NCBI RefSeq assembly: GCF_040219215.1
Contig: NZ_JAVJSX010000011.1
Coordinates: forward strand, 62,001 to 126,000
Length of the DNA: 64,000 bases
Reading direction: 5' to 3'
From: Thalassobaculum_A sp040219215
GTDB lineage: Bacteria > Pseudomonadota > Alphaproteobacteria > Thalassobaculales > Thalassobaculaceae
A program made the position numbers and the translations under genes. The stretch's first letter is position 1, and each line of letters starts with the position of its first letter. This document shows positions 49,862 to 58,513 of this stretch, one piece after another. Below the pieces are notes generated by a model. That model ran no database searches. It was given only the letters and a program-made list of their open reading frames with translations, and was not told the origin of the DNA.

Positions 49862-51169
49862 ATGACCATGTTGAGCCGATCCGTCCCCGCTTCCGTCGAC
49901 GTCGTGGTGATCGGCGGCGGCATCGCCGGAGTCTGCACGGCGTACTACCTCGCCCGTGCCGGGGTGACGGTGGCTCTGTGCGAGAAGGGCCGTATTGCCG
50001 GCGAGCAGTCGTCGCGCAACTGGGGCTGGATCCGCCAGCAAGGCCGCGACCCGCGGGAACTGCCGCTGATGATCGAGAGCCTGCGCTGTTGGCACGCCCT
50101 GGTGCCGGAGTTGGACGAGGATATCGGCTTCAAGGTCGGCGGCGTCACCTATCTTGCCGAAACCGAGAAGGATCTGCGGCGGCACGAGGCCTGGCTGGAG
50201 AGTGTCGGGTCCTTTCAACTCGACAGCCGCATGCTGAGCCCGGCGGAGGCCGACGCCATGCTCGGCCGCACCGACCGGCGTTTCCTGGGCGCCCTGCACA
50301 CTGCCAGCGACGCCCGTGCCGAGCCGTCGAAGGCCGTACCGGCGATCGCCCGCGCCGCCGAGCGCCTTGGCGCGACGGTTCTGACCGACACCGCGGTCCG
50401 CACCATCGACCGGCAGGCCGGCAGGGTGTCGGGCGTCGTCACCGAGCACGGCCGGATCGCCTGCCGGTCCGTCGTGCTGGCGGGCGGCGTATGGTCGCGG
50501 CCGTTCCTGGAGAATATCGGCCTCGGCCTGCCGCAACTGGCGGTCAGGTCCTCGGTGCAGCGCACCACGCCGGCACCCAGGCTGTCGGAGAGCACGTTCG
50601 GCGGGGTCGGCGCCTCGATCCGGCCGCGTCAGGACGGCGGATACACGGTCGCCCGCAGCGGAGCGGCGCAATTCGACCTCATCCCGGCCGCCTTCACGCA
50701 TTTCTGGGCGTTCGCGCCGACCCTGCGCGCGCAGTGGCGGATCATGAAAATCCGCTTCGGGCGACCGTTCTTTGACGCGTGGGGTCAGCGTCGGTGGCGC
50801 GAGGACCAGATGAGCCCGTTCGAGGCGGTGCGGGTACTCGACCCGGCTCCCGACGGCGCCCTCCTCGACGATGTCATGCGCACCGCGCGGAAGCTGTATC
50901 CGATGCTCGCCGACACCGCACCGGCGGAAAGCTGGGCCGGCATGATCGATGTCACTCCCGACGAAGTCCCGGCGCTCGGGCCGATTGATGCCGTGCCCGG
51001 ACTGTTCCTGGCCACCGGCCTGTCAGGCCACGGCTTCGGGATCGGCCCGGGCCTCGGCTACGCCATGGCCCAGATGGTGCGGGGCGAGACGACCCTCGTC
51101 GACCTGTCGGCCCTGCGGTACTCCCGCTTCAAGGAACCCGGCGGCATCGTGACGGCGGCCGAGGTCTGA
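49862..51169 (+). CDS. FAD-dependent DAO-type oxidoreductase
   Basis: About 435 residues. The N-terminal FAD motif is DVVVIGGGIAGVCTAYYLA, then LCEKGRIAGEQSSRNWGWIR, a pattern of the glycine/D-amino-acid oxidase (DadA-like) group. C-terminal GLFLATGLSGHGFGIGPGLG closes the FAD site. The family oxidises secondary or primary amines such as D-amino acids, sarcosine or dimethylglycine-like compounds. No membrane segment. The ATG at 49862 is followed two codons later by another. Convergent with the peptidoglycan-binding gene, 47 nt apart. Confidence 0.88.
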   Translation: MTMLSRSVPASVDVVVIGGGIAGVCTAYYLARAGVTVALCEKGRIAGEQSSRNWGWIRQQGRDPRELPLMIESLRCWHALVPELDEDIGFKVGGVTYLAETEKDLRRHEAWLESVGSFQLDSRMLSPAEADAMLGRTDRRFLGALHTASDARAEPSKAVPAIARAAERLGATVLTDTAVRTIDRQAGRVSGVVTEHGRIACRSVVLAGGVWSRPFLENIGLGLPQLAVRSSVQRTTPAPRLSESTFGGVGASIRPRQDGGYTVARSGAAQFDLIPAAFTHFWAFAPTLRAQWRIMKIRFGRPFFDAWGQRRWREDQMSPFEAVRVLDPAPDGALLDDVMRTARKLYPMLADTAPAESWAGMIDVTPDEVPALGPIDAVPGLFLATGLSGHGFGIGPGLGYAMAQMVRGETTLVDLSALRYSRFKEPGGIVTAAEV

Positions 51170-51216
51170 GCGCGCTCGACGAAGCGGACCCGACCCTCCG
51201 CCACCGCTGCACCAGT

Positions 51217-52698
51217 TCAGTGAACCGGCGCGTCGACCCGGACCTGATCGACCGACCACGACCCGTGGGCATTGACCATCACCAAACCATCGAACGGCTG
51301 CGAAAAGCCGTAGTCCTGGGTCTGGAGCACGACCTTCCCGTCGACCGACACCGTCATGCTACCGCTCGCATCACGAACCCAGTCGATTTCGTGCATCCGG
51401 CCGTCCGCGAAATCGGTACCGACCGTCCCTCGGCGAACGACACGGATCTCGGATCCCTGCCGCATGGCCAGAATGCTCGGCACCGCCCGCGGAAAGTCAT
51501 CCAGCACCAGTTCATAGCCAGTATTTGGCTCAGACTCATAGGGGCCGAAGGCGAACCGGGCACCGGTCTCACCCTTGGTCGACAGGCGTACGCGGATCCG
51601 GAACTCGTTCGGCATCGCGACGGCCGTGGTGATCACCGCGGCTGAGGACTGGGCCTGCGAAGGGGCTTCAACACCCTCGCCCAGCACGCCTTTCAGGACC
51701 CGGAGCACGACATCCTCCGGCGATGTCTTCTGGGCGCTCTCGGCCGTCAGGACCTGACTGTTCAGCACCCCGTCGCGTACCGCGAAATTGCCTTGCAGAA
51801 CCTGCCAGCGCACTTCTCGGGTGTAGTCGCCGTCGGCGAATCGATCGTCCATCAACATGACCTCGCCACTCGGCTGGGCCGGCTTGGTCCGATCGTCGCT
51901 CACGACCGGCTCCGGCTTGTCGAACGATGCCAGCAAGGCGGCGTCGGCCACACCATCGACCGGCAGTCCGGCATCGGTCTGATAGGTCCGGATGGCATTG
52001 ATTGTGGCCTGGCCCATCACACCGTCGGACGGTCCGGGCTGGTACCCGCGCTCGGTCAGCGTCGCCTGAATCGAGCGAATCATTTCGCGGCGTGACAGCG
52101 TGGCATCGGTCGAGCGGATCCGCTCGAGCAGGAGGACGGACGGCTGGCCAGTGACCAGCAGCCGCTGGTCGCGTTCGAAGGTGCGGATCGCTTCCTGGGT
52201 CTTGCTGTCGATCACCCCGTTTACCACCGGCACGTCATACCCGCGGCGCCGCAGTTCGACCTGGGTATCCACGACCAGTTGGGTCGCTCCCGGGGTTGGA
52301 AGCGACGATTGGTTCGCAACCGCTGTATTCGTCTCGGCCGACGCCGTCTGCGAGCTTCTGTCGCGAGGCTCCGACCCGGTCGCCGCCAGATACTCTTCGC
52401 GCAGGCTGCGCATGGTGGAGCGATCGGGCGTGCCCGTGACAACCTGCCCTCGGGACCGCTGGTAGGCGCTGATCGCCGACCGGGTTCGGTTTCCCATGTA
52501 TCCGTCGACCGGGCCGGCATCGAAACCGAGCCGGTTCAGCCAGCCCTGCGCGCGTTCCACCCGCTCGTCATAGGCTACGGTGACGATCCCCGACGTCGCC
52601 ATGACGGTCGTCGGCACCGCTGGCAGCACGACCAGCGCGTTGCCTGGAGTTGCGACCCCGATGCATCCAAGAAGTGTCAGTGGCATGAGCCGTTTCAT
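51217..52698 (-). CDS. Secreted protein with three peptidoglycan-binding domains and a LamG-like C-terminus
   Basis: About 493 residues from the ATG at 52698 (GGGAGA 6 nt upstream) with a signal peptide (MKRLMPLTLLGCIGVATPGN). Three PG_binding_1 domains are visible: about 45-100 (QGWLNRLGFDAGPVDGYMGN, RTRSAISAYQRSRG), 135-190 (LRRRGYDVPVVNGVIDSKTQ) and 195-255 (LTERGYQPGPSDGVMG, QATINAIRTYQTDAGLPVDG). After a linker, residues about 300-490 resemble a concanavalin/LamG-like beta-sandwich (FRIRVRLSTKGETGARFAFG ... YELVLDDF ... MTVSVDGKVVLQTQDYG). No lytic domain was seen, so it is probably a cell-wall anchored binding protein, not a hydrolase. Confidence 0.85.
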   Translation of the reverse strand: MKRLMPLTLLGCIGVATPGNALVVLPAVPTTVMATSGIVTVAYDERVERAQGWLNRLGFDAGPVDGYMGNRTRSAISAYQRSRGQVVTGTPDRSTMRSLREEYLAATGSEPRDRSSQTASAETNTAVANQSSLPTPGATQLVVDTQVELRRRGYDVPVVNGVIDSKTQEAIRTFERDQRLLVTGQPSVLLLERIRSTDATLSRREMIRSIQATLTERGYQPGPSDGVMGQATINAIRTYQTDAGLPVDGVADAALLASFDKPEPVVSDDRTKPAQPSGEVMLMDDRFADGDYTREVRWQVLQGNFAVRDGVLNSQVLTAESAQKTSPEDVVLRVLKGVLGEGVEAPSQAQSSAAVITTAVAMPNEFRIRVRLSTKGETGARFAFGPYESEPNTGYELVLDDFPRAVPSILAMRQGSEIRVVRRGTVGTDFADGRMHEIDWVRDASGSMTVSVDGKVVLQTQDYGFSQPFDGLVMVNAHGSWSVDQVRVDAPVH

Positions 52699-52998
52699 GA
52701 TGCGTCTCCCGGTCCGTGCGTGATGAGCCCAGACGGCCTGACGCCCGCTCCTGGAGACAACAACGCGCCAGGGTCGGCCACGGTTGCCTAGTACCGGCGA
52801 GGCGACGACCGAATCACGAGCACGCCGCACGTCTGCGACCGCGCACTTTCGATCGGGCACTTTCGATCGGGCACTGTCGATCGCGTTGGCCCAATCGCCC
52901 CCACTGAACTAACGTTTACTCTCGACCATCGAGCATGCCGATCACCTCGGTACGTGCATCACGCAGTTCGCCGATCAAAGTCCATCTCGGGGAGTCCG
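52699..52998. other. Divergent intergenic region (300 nt) with tandem repeat
   Basis: Separates the minus-strand peptidoglycan-binding gene and the plus-strand amidohydrolase. Holds three 14-bp tandem repeats (entered separately). No other confident elements. Confidence 0.5.
52843..52884. repeat. Three tandem copies of a 14-bp unit
   Basis: The unit GCACTTTCGATCGG occurs at 52843-52856 and 52857-52870, and a third copy with two changes lies at 52871-52884. Each unit contains the palindrome CGATCG. Centred about 165 nt upstream of the peptidoglycan-binding gene and 135 nt upstream of the amidohydrolase. Could be an operator array or a slippage product. Confidence 0.85.
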
Positions 52999-54204
52999 AT
53001 GTCCGATTTGTTGCTGACTAATGCCCGTGTCTGGGGAGCGGGCGATGCGCCGTGCGACGTCGCCGTGCAAGGCAGTCGCATTGCGGCAATAGGACCGAGC
53101 CTCCCAGCCGACGGCGCCGAGGTGTTCGACGGCACCGGTTGCCTGATGATCCCCGGGCTGGTCGACGCCCACGCCCACATCGACAAGACCCTGTGGGGCA
53201 CGCCCTGGCATCCGCACCAGGCCGGACCGAGCCTGATCGACAAGATCACCAACGAGCGTCGGGTGCTGAGCGGGCTCGGACTGTCGGCCGAGGTGCAGAG
53301 CGCCCGGCTGCTCAGGCACCTGGTGGCGCGCGGCACCACTCACGTGCGCACGCATGTCGACATCGGGCCGGACATCGGCCTCGCCCACTTCCACGGTATC
53401 CAGGCAATGCGCGACAGCCACCGCGACTGGATCGATGTCGAGATCGTGGCGTTCCCGCAGACCGGCGTGATGATCAAGCCGGGCACCTTGGAACTGCTGG
53501 AGCAGGCGGTGCGCGAGGGCGCCGAAGTGGTCGGCGGCCTCGACCCGGTTGGCGTAGACCGCGATCCCAAAGGCCAACTCGACGGCATCTTTGCAATCGC
53601 CGACCGACACGGCTGCGGTATCGATATTCACTTGCATGACCGTGGCGATCTGGGCGCGGTGACCATCGACATGATCGTGGAGCGCACCCGCGCGCTCGGA
53701 CTGAAGGGCAAGGTGGTGATCAGCCATGCCTTCTGCCTCGGCATGGTCGAGCCAGCGCGGCTCGACGGGCTGATCGCCGACCTTCTGGACCAGGATATCG
53801 CGATCATGACCCACGCGCCGTCCGGACCGACCCCGTTCCCGCCTATCCGGCTGCTGCACGACCGTGGAGTGCGGCTGCTGTCCGGGTCCGACGGGGTACG
53901 CGACACCTGGGGGCCGCTGAACACCGGCGACATGCTGGAGCGCGCCTTCCTGTTGGCCTACCGCTCCGGCTTCCGCCACGATCCCGACCTGGAGGTGGCG
54001 CTGAGCATGGCGACCTACGGCGGGGCGCAGGTCATGGGGGCCGCCGACTACGGACTGACCGTCGGCTCGGCTGCCGATCTGGTGCTGGTCGAGGCCGAGA
54101 CCGCAGCCGAGGCCGTGGCGTTTCACCCGGTGCGCCGGCTGGTGCTCAAACGCGGACAGGTGGTGGCGCGCGACGGCCGCTCGCTTCTGCCGACCGCCGC
54201 CTGA
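52999..54204 (+). CDS. Amidohydrolase, cytosine-deaminase (CodA) type
   Basis: 401 residues; ATG at 52999 follows GGGGAG. Metal ligands of the cytosine-deaminase-like amidohydrolases are in place: His pair in DAHAHIDK (about 56-60), His in IDIHLHDRG (about 210), His in ISHAFCLG (about 242) and Asp in SGSDGVRDTWGP (about 296), the last comparable to the GHDDVFDPW block of CodA. The N-terminal (LLLTNARVWGAGDAPCDVAV) and C-terminal (LVLKRGQVVARDGR) strands form the usual beta-sandwich. It should deaminate or hydrolyse a cyclic nitrogen compound; substrate not predictable. Followed 50 nt later by an aldo/keto reductase, perhaps the same pathway. Confidence 0.88.
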   Translation: MSDLLLTNARVWGAGDAPCDVAVQGSRIAAIGPSLPADGAEVFDGTGCLMIPGLVDAHAHIDKTLWGTPWHPHQAGPSLIDKITNERRVLSGLGLSAEVQSARLLRHLVARGTTHVRTHVDIGPDIGLAHFHGIQAMRDSHRDWIDVEIVAFPQTGVMIKPGTLELLEQAVREGAEVVGGLDPVGVDRDPKGQLDGIFAIADRHGCGIDIHLHDRGDLGAVTIDMIVERTRALGLKGKVVISHAFCLGMVEPARLDGLIADLLDQDIAIMTHAPSGPTPFPPIRLLHDRGVRLLSGSDGVRDTWGPLNTGDMLERAFLLAYRSGFRHDPDLEVALSMATYGGAQVMGAADYGLTVGSAADLVLVEAETAAEAVAFHPVRRLVLKRGQVVARDGRSLLPTAA

Positions 54205-54254
54205 TAGGCTGAACCAAATCGTCGACCGAACAATCAAAAACTGAGGATCCCGTT

Positions 54255-55073
54255 ATGCAGACCATTACCGCCCAGGGCATCACCATGCCCAAGCTCGGCC
54301 TCGGGACCTTCAAGTTGACCGATGCGCCCGGCCAGGCAGCCGTCGAGAGTGCGCTGGCCATGGGCTATCGCCACGTCGACACCGCCGAGATGTACGGCAA
54401 CGAGGTTCAGGTCGGCGCCGGGATCGCCGCCACCGGGGTCCCTCGCGGCGACCTGCACGTCACCACCAAGGCCTGGCACGACCACCTGGCACCCGACGCG
54501 ATCCGTCGCGCGCTGGACGGCAGCCTCGGCAAGCTGAAGCTCGACTACGTCGACCTCTATCTGGTGCACTGGCCGTCGCCGGACATGGATCTGGGCGCCA
54601 CCCTGGCTACCCTGGTGCACCTCAAGGAGGAGGGCCGGATCCGTGCCCTTGGTGTTGCCAACTTCACCCTGCCCCTGCTGCGCCAGGCGATCGAGGAAAT
54701 CGGCGCACCGATCGCCTGCAACCAGGTCGAGTATCACGTCTACCTCGATCAGTCGGCGGTGCTCGGCTACCTGCAATCCAAGAACGTGCCGCTGGTCGCC
54801 TACTGCCCGATCGCCCGCGCCACCGTCGCCGACGACCCGATCATGGTCGGGATTGCGGCCAAGCACGACGTCTCGGCCGCCCAGGTGGCGCTGAAATGGC
54901 TGCTCGACCAGGATGGTGTCGCCGCCATCCCCAAGGCGCAGCGCCCCCAAAGCCAGCAGGCCAATATGGACGCCTGGAATGTCACCCTGGACGACGACGA
55001 CCGCCGGGCGATTGCCGCACTGCCGAAGAACCGACGGCTGGTCGACCCGGCGTTCGGACCCGACTGGGACTGA
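54255..55073 (+). CDS. Aldo/keto reductase (2,5-diketo-D-gluconate reductase type)
   Basis: 272 residues. Catalytic tetrad visible: Asp and Tyr in YRHVDTAEMYGNE, Lys in LHVTTKAWHD, His in YLVHWPSPD. Other family blocks: MPKLGLGTFKL, RIRALGVANFTLPLL, CNQVEYHVYL, VPLVAYCPIA, AAIPKAQRPQSQQANMDAW for the NADPH site. Reduces aldehydes or ketones with NADPH. Second gene after the amidohydrolase and followed by a strong hairpin. Confidence 0.92.
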   Translation: MQTITAQGITMPKLGLGTFKLTDAPGQAAVESALAMGYRHVDTAEMYGNEVQVGAGIAATGVPRGDLHVTTKAWHDHLAPDAIRRALDGSLGKLKLDYVDLYLVHWPSPDMDLGATLATLVHLKEEGRIRALGVANFTLPLLRQAIEEIGAPIACNQVEYHVYLDQSAVLGYLQSKNVPLVAYCPIARATVADDPIMVGIAAKHDVSAAQVALKWLLDQDGVAAIPKAQRPQSQQANMDAWNVTLDDDDRRAIAALPKNRRLVDPAFGPDWD

Positions 55074-55079
55074 CCGTCC

Positions 55080-55116
55080 GCCGGCGGTCGGGGAGCCAAG
55101 GCATCCGACCGCCGGC
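55080..55116 (+). terminator. Strong hairpin after aldo/keto reductase
   Basis: GCCGGCGGTCGG / CCGACCGCCGGC, a perfect 12-bp stem with a 13-nt loop, 6 nt after the stop. No U tract, but its strength and position support an end of transcription or of the stable mRNA. Confidence 0.6.
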
Positions 55117-55162
55117 ACCATTACCGGTTGAGCCGGCGCCAAACGCCCTGTCTTATGGCTCG

Positions 55163-56131
55163 ATGATCAAAACGCTCACCGACAATCCCACCCTGCTCGG
55201 AACGCTGTCGGCCCTGGTGGCCGTGTTCTGCTTCTCGATCAATGACATGGCGATCAAGTTCCTGTCCGGGGACTATGCGCTGCACCAGGTGGTGCTGATC
55301 CGGGCGGTCATCGGCCTCGTCGTCCTGCTGGCGGTGCTGCTCCCGCTGTCGGGCGGTTTCGCGGCGTTGCGGACCCGGCGGCTGGGCTTGCATCTGGCGC
55401 GCGGCGCCTGCGTGGTGTTCGCCAACATGTCGTTCTTCCTCGGGATCGCCACCCTGCCGCTGGCCGAGGGTGTCGCGATCTTCTTCGTGGCACCGATGGT
55501 CATCGCGGTGTTCTCGGTCGTCTTCCTGAAGGAGCGGGTCGGACCGCGCCGCTGGGCGGCGATTGCGACCGGGCTGCTGGGCGTGGTGATTGTGCTGCGC
55601 CCAGGAACCGAGGTGTTCCAGTTCGCCTCGCTCTACCCGGTTGCGGCGGCGTTCGGCTACGCCTCGCTGCACATGTTGACCCGCTACATCGGCCGGACCG
55701 AGAGCGCGCTGGCCATGTCGTTCTACATCCAGCTTACCTTCATCATGGTGTCCGGCAGCATGGGCCTGCTGGTCGGCGACGGCCGCTTCGCCGACACCGG
55801 TGACGCGTCGCTCGACTTCCTGTTCCGAAACTGGGTGGTGCCCGACAGCGCAGACTGGGGGGTGCTGGTGGCGATCGGGGTGGCGTCGGCGTTCGGCGGC
55901 TTCGGGATCAGCCAGGCCTACCGGATCGCCGAAGCAGCCGTCGTCGCCCCCTTCGAGTACGTGGCGATCCCGCTGTCGGTGCTGTGGGGCATCCTAGTGT
56001 TCAACGAATGGCCGGACGGGGTGGCGCTGGCCGGCATCGCGCTGATCACCGGCTCGGGTCTCTACATGATCTGGCGAGAATCCCGTCTGCGCAGCGCCCG
56101 CGTCCCCGACACGCCGCGCTACCGGCGTTGA
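55163..56131 (+). CDS. EamA-family (DMT) transporter
   Basis: 322 residues with ten predicted helices in two EamA repeats: LGTLSALVAVFCFSINDMAI and VAPMVIAVFSVVFLKERVG in the first; SLYPVAAAFGYASLHMLTRY and VVAPFEYVAIPLSVLWGILV in the second. Members export or exchange small metabolites such as amino acids, nucleosides or S-adenosylmethionine. The start at 55163 is chosen because it lies just before the first helix; the ribosome site is weak. A GNAT acetyltransferase follows after 28 nt. Confidence 0.9.
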   Translation: MIKTLTDNPTLLGTLSALVAVFCFSINDMAIKFLSGDYALHQVVLIRAVIGLVVLLAVLLPLSGGFAALRTRRLGLHLARGACVVFANMSFFLGIATLPLAEGVAIFFVAPMVIAVFSVVFLKERVGPRRWAAIATGLLGVVIVLRPGTEVFQFASLYPVAAAFGYASLHMLTRYIGRTESALAMSFYIQLTFIMVSGSMGLLVGDGRFADTGDASLDFLFRNWVVPDSADWGVLVAIGVASAFGGFGISQAYRIAEAAVVAPFEYVAIPLSVLWGILVFNEWPDGVALAGIALITGSGLYMIWRESRLRSARVPDTPRYRR

Positions 56132-56159
56132 GCGCGTCTCACTGTCCAACGGCCGTCCG

Positions 56160-56714
56160 ATGATGCTCAACACGTCGCGCACCCGACTACGCCCGTGGCG
56201 GGACTGCGACCGACCGGTGTTCGCGGCGCTGATGGCCGATCCCATGGTGATGACCGACCTGGGCGGGCCGATCGACCGGGCGGCCAGCGGCGCCAAACTG
56301 AACCGCTATATCGCTGCGTATGAACGGTACGGCGTGTGCCGCTGGGCGGTCGAGGCCCTGAACCGGGACTTCCTCGGCTATGCCGGCGTCATGCCGCTAA
56401 CCGCCGGCCATCCCCTGGCGCCCGGCTGGGATATCGGCTGGCGCCTGGTACGCAGCGCCTGGGGCCACGGCTATGCCACCGAGGCTGCCGCGACCGCCCT
56501 CGACGACGCCTTCGCCCGGCTTGGCCTGCCCGCGATCGTCGCTTTCTCAGCCCCCGACAACCATCGCTCCCAGGCGGTGATGGGCCGGCTGGCGATGCTG
56601 CGCGATCCGGCCCGCGACTTCACCGCGGTCTACGACGGCGTCAGCCCGTGGCGTGGACAGGTTTGGGTGGCACGGCGCGGTCGGATTTCGGCCCCTCCGA
56701 TCGCGCAAAGCTGA
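56160..56714 (+). CDS. GNAT-family N-acetyltransferase (RimJ/RimL-like)
   Basis: 184 residues. RimJ/RimL pattern: TSRTRLRPWRDCDRPVFAAL, WAVEALNRDFLGYAGVM, and the acetyl-CoA loop RSAWGHGYATEAAATALDDA, then VAFSAPDNHRSQAVMGRLAM. It transfers acetyl from acetyl-CoA to an amine of unknown identity. Its last 74 nt overlap the convergent FMN glutamate-synthase-like gene on the other strand. Confidence 0.88.
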   Translation: MMLNTSRTRLRPWRDCDRPVFAALMADPMVMTDLGGPIDRAASGAKLNRYIAAYERYGVCRWAVEALNRDFLGYAGVMPLTAGHPLAPGWDIGWRLVRSAWGHGYATEAAATALDDAFARLGLPAIVAFSAPDNHRSQAVMGRLAMLRDPARDFTAVYDGVSPWRGQVWVARRGRISAPPIAQS

Positions 56715-58269
56715 CCGTCTGCGCCTCCGCCCAGGGCCGCGCGAACGGCAACGGGCAGTCGGGATGCGACAGCTGCAGCGGTGCCAGCCGGTGGTGCAGC
56801 AGGCTGGCCCGGTCGGCGGTTCGGATGTGCAGGACGTCGACGGTGATCTGGTCCGGGCGGTCCAGGCCCATGGCGCCCAGCATCTCGCCGAAGCCGATCA
56901 GGGTGTTCTTGTGGAAACTGGCGACGCGGGCCGCCTTGTCCGGCACCACCAGCGCCTTCTGCCGGGTCGGATCCTGGGTGGCGACACCGGTCGGGCAGCG
57001 GTTGGTGTGACAGGAGCGGGCCTGGATGCAGCCCAGCGCGAACATGAAGCCGCGCGCCGAGTTGCACCAGTCGGCTCCGAGCGCCAGCGCTGTGCCGATG
57101 TCGGCACCGGAGATGATCTTGCCGCTGGCGCCGATCCGGATGCGGTTGCGGATGCCGGCGCCAATCAGCGCCATGTTGACGAAGTGCAGCCCCTCGCGCA
57201 GCGGCATGCCGACGCTGTTGGTGAACTCCACCGGCGCCGCCCCGGTGCCGCCCTCGCTGCCGTCGACGACGATGAAATCCGGATAGATCTCTTCCTGGAT
57301 CATCGCCTTCACCACCGCCATGAACTCGTGGGGATGGCCGACGCACAGCTTGAAGCCGACCGGCTTGCCCAGGCTGAGGTCGCGCAGTTGCTGCAGGAAT
57401 CGCACGAACTCCACCGGCGTGGAGAACGCCGGGTGAGCCGCCGGCGAGACGCAGTCGATGCCCATCGGGATGCCGCGCGCCTCGACGATCTCCGGGGTGA
57501 TCTTCGATGCCGGCAGCACGCCGCCATGGCCGGGCTTCGCTCCCTGCGACAGCTTGACCTCGATCATCTTGATCTGCGGGTCGGCGGACTGCTTGATGAA
57601 CTTCTCGGCGTCGAAGGTTCCGTCGGCCGCGCGGCAGCCGAAATAGCCGGACCCCAACTCCCAGATCAGATCGCCACCATGCTGGCGATGGTAGCGCGAG
57701 ATCCCGCCCTCGCCGGTGTCGTGGGCGAAGCCGCCGAGCTTGGCACCCTTGTTCAACGCCTGGATGGCGTTGCCGCTGAGCGCGCCGAAACTCATGGCTG
57801 AGATGTTGAACAGCGAGATCGCGTAGGGCTGCTTGCAGGACTCTCCCCCAACCGTGACCCGGAAATCGAAGGTCTTCGGATGCACGGGCGCCAGGGAGTG
57901 GGTGAAGTAGGCGTACTCCGGCTTGTAAACGTCCTGCTGGGTTCCGAAGGGTACGGTCTGTACCGCCTGCTTGGCCCTTTGATAGACCAGCGAACGCTGC
58001 TCGCGGTTGAACGGGAACGCGTCCGCATCGCTCTCGATCAGGTATTGGCGGATCTCCGGGCGGATCCCTTCGAACAGCCAGCGCATGTGGGCAATGATCG
58101 GATAGTTGCGCATCAGGCTGTGCCGCGTCTGGCGCAGGTCGTAGACGCCGAGAAGGGTCAGCGGCCCGGCAACCGCAACGGCGATCCAGCCGTACCAAAC
58201 GCCCGCAGCACCGGCGACAAGCCCGAGCGCGGCAACCGCGATCAGGATCGCAAAGATCGAATAGCGCAT
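56641..58269 (-). CDS. Membrane-anchored FMN-binding glutamate-synthase-like protein
   Basis: 542 residues. Two N-terminal helices (about 3-23 and 27-43) precede the FMN/Fe-S synthase domain of glutamate synthase: NISAMSFGALSGNAIQALNK, SQGAKPGHGGVLPASKI, FIVVDGSEGGTGAAP, the glutamate-synthase barrel signature, and Cys ligands for a [3Fe-4S] cluster in GCIQARSCHTNRCPTG. The glutaminase and GXGXG domains of full GltB are absent. Related short proteins are annotated FMN-binding glutamate synthase family, and their reaction is unsettled. The C-terminus overlaps the GNAT gene tail to tail. Confidence 0.9.
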   Translation of the reverse strand: MRYSIFAILIAVAALGLVAGAAGVWYGWIAVAVAGPLTLLGVYDLRQTRHSLMRNYPIIAHMRWLFEGIRPEIRQYLIESDADAFPFNREQRSLVYQRAKQAVQTVPFGTQQDVYKPEYAYFTHSLAPVHPKTFDFRVTVGGESCKQPYAISLFNISAMSFGALSGNAIQALNKGAKLGGFAHDTGEGGISRYHRQHGGDLIWELGSGYFGCRAADGTFDAEKFIKQSADPQIKMIEVKLSQGAKPGHGGVLPASKITPEIVEARGIPMGIDCVSPAAHPAFSTPVEFVRFLQQLRDLSLGKPVGFKLCVGHPHEFMAVVKAMIQEEIYPDFIVVDGSEGGTGAAPVEFTNSVGMPLREGLHFVNMALIGAGIRNRIRIGASGKIISGADIGTALALGADWCNSARGFMFALGCIQARSCHTNRCPTGVATQDPTRQKALVVPDKAARVASFHKNTLIGFGEMLGAMGLDRPDQITVDVLHIRTADRASLLHHRLAPLQLSHPDCPLPFARPWAEAQTVSFARSEGPKSDRAVPPKPVHATG

Positions 58270-58513
58270 GTTCCCTCCCCCGGGGATTCGTCGTCAGCCC
58301 TACCCGCACGCGAATGCCGACCGCCGGCACGCGACGACAGATTCGGCAGGCAGCGTATTTCCGAAGAATGAAGATGAAATTAACGACGAATCGGCAGAAC
58401 CATATGAGGGACTCGCCCCGCATCGGCACGGCAGTCGGCGGGAGGCGGATGGTTCCCACCCGCGCGCCGGACGACTATCGTTCCACGACCCGCCGTTGAC
58501 CGATCCGAGCCTC

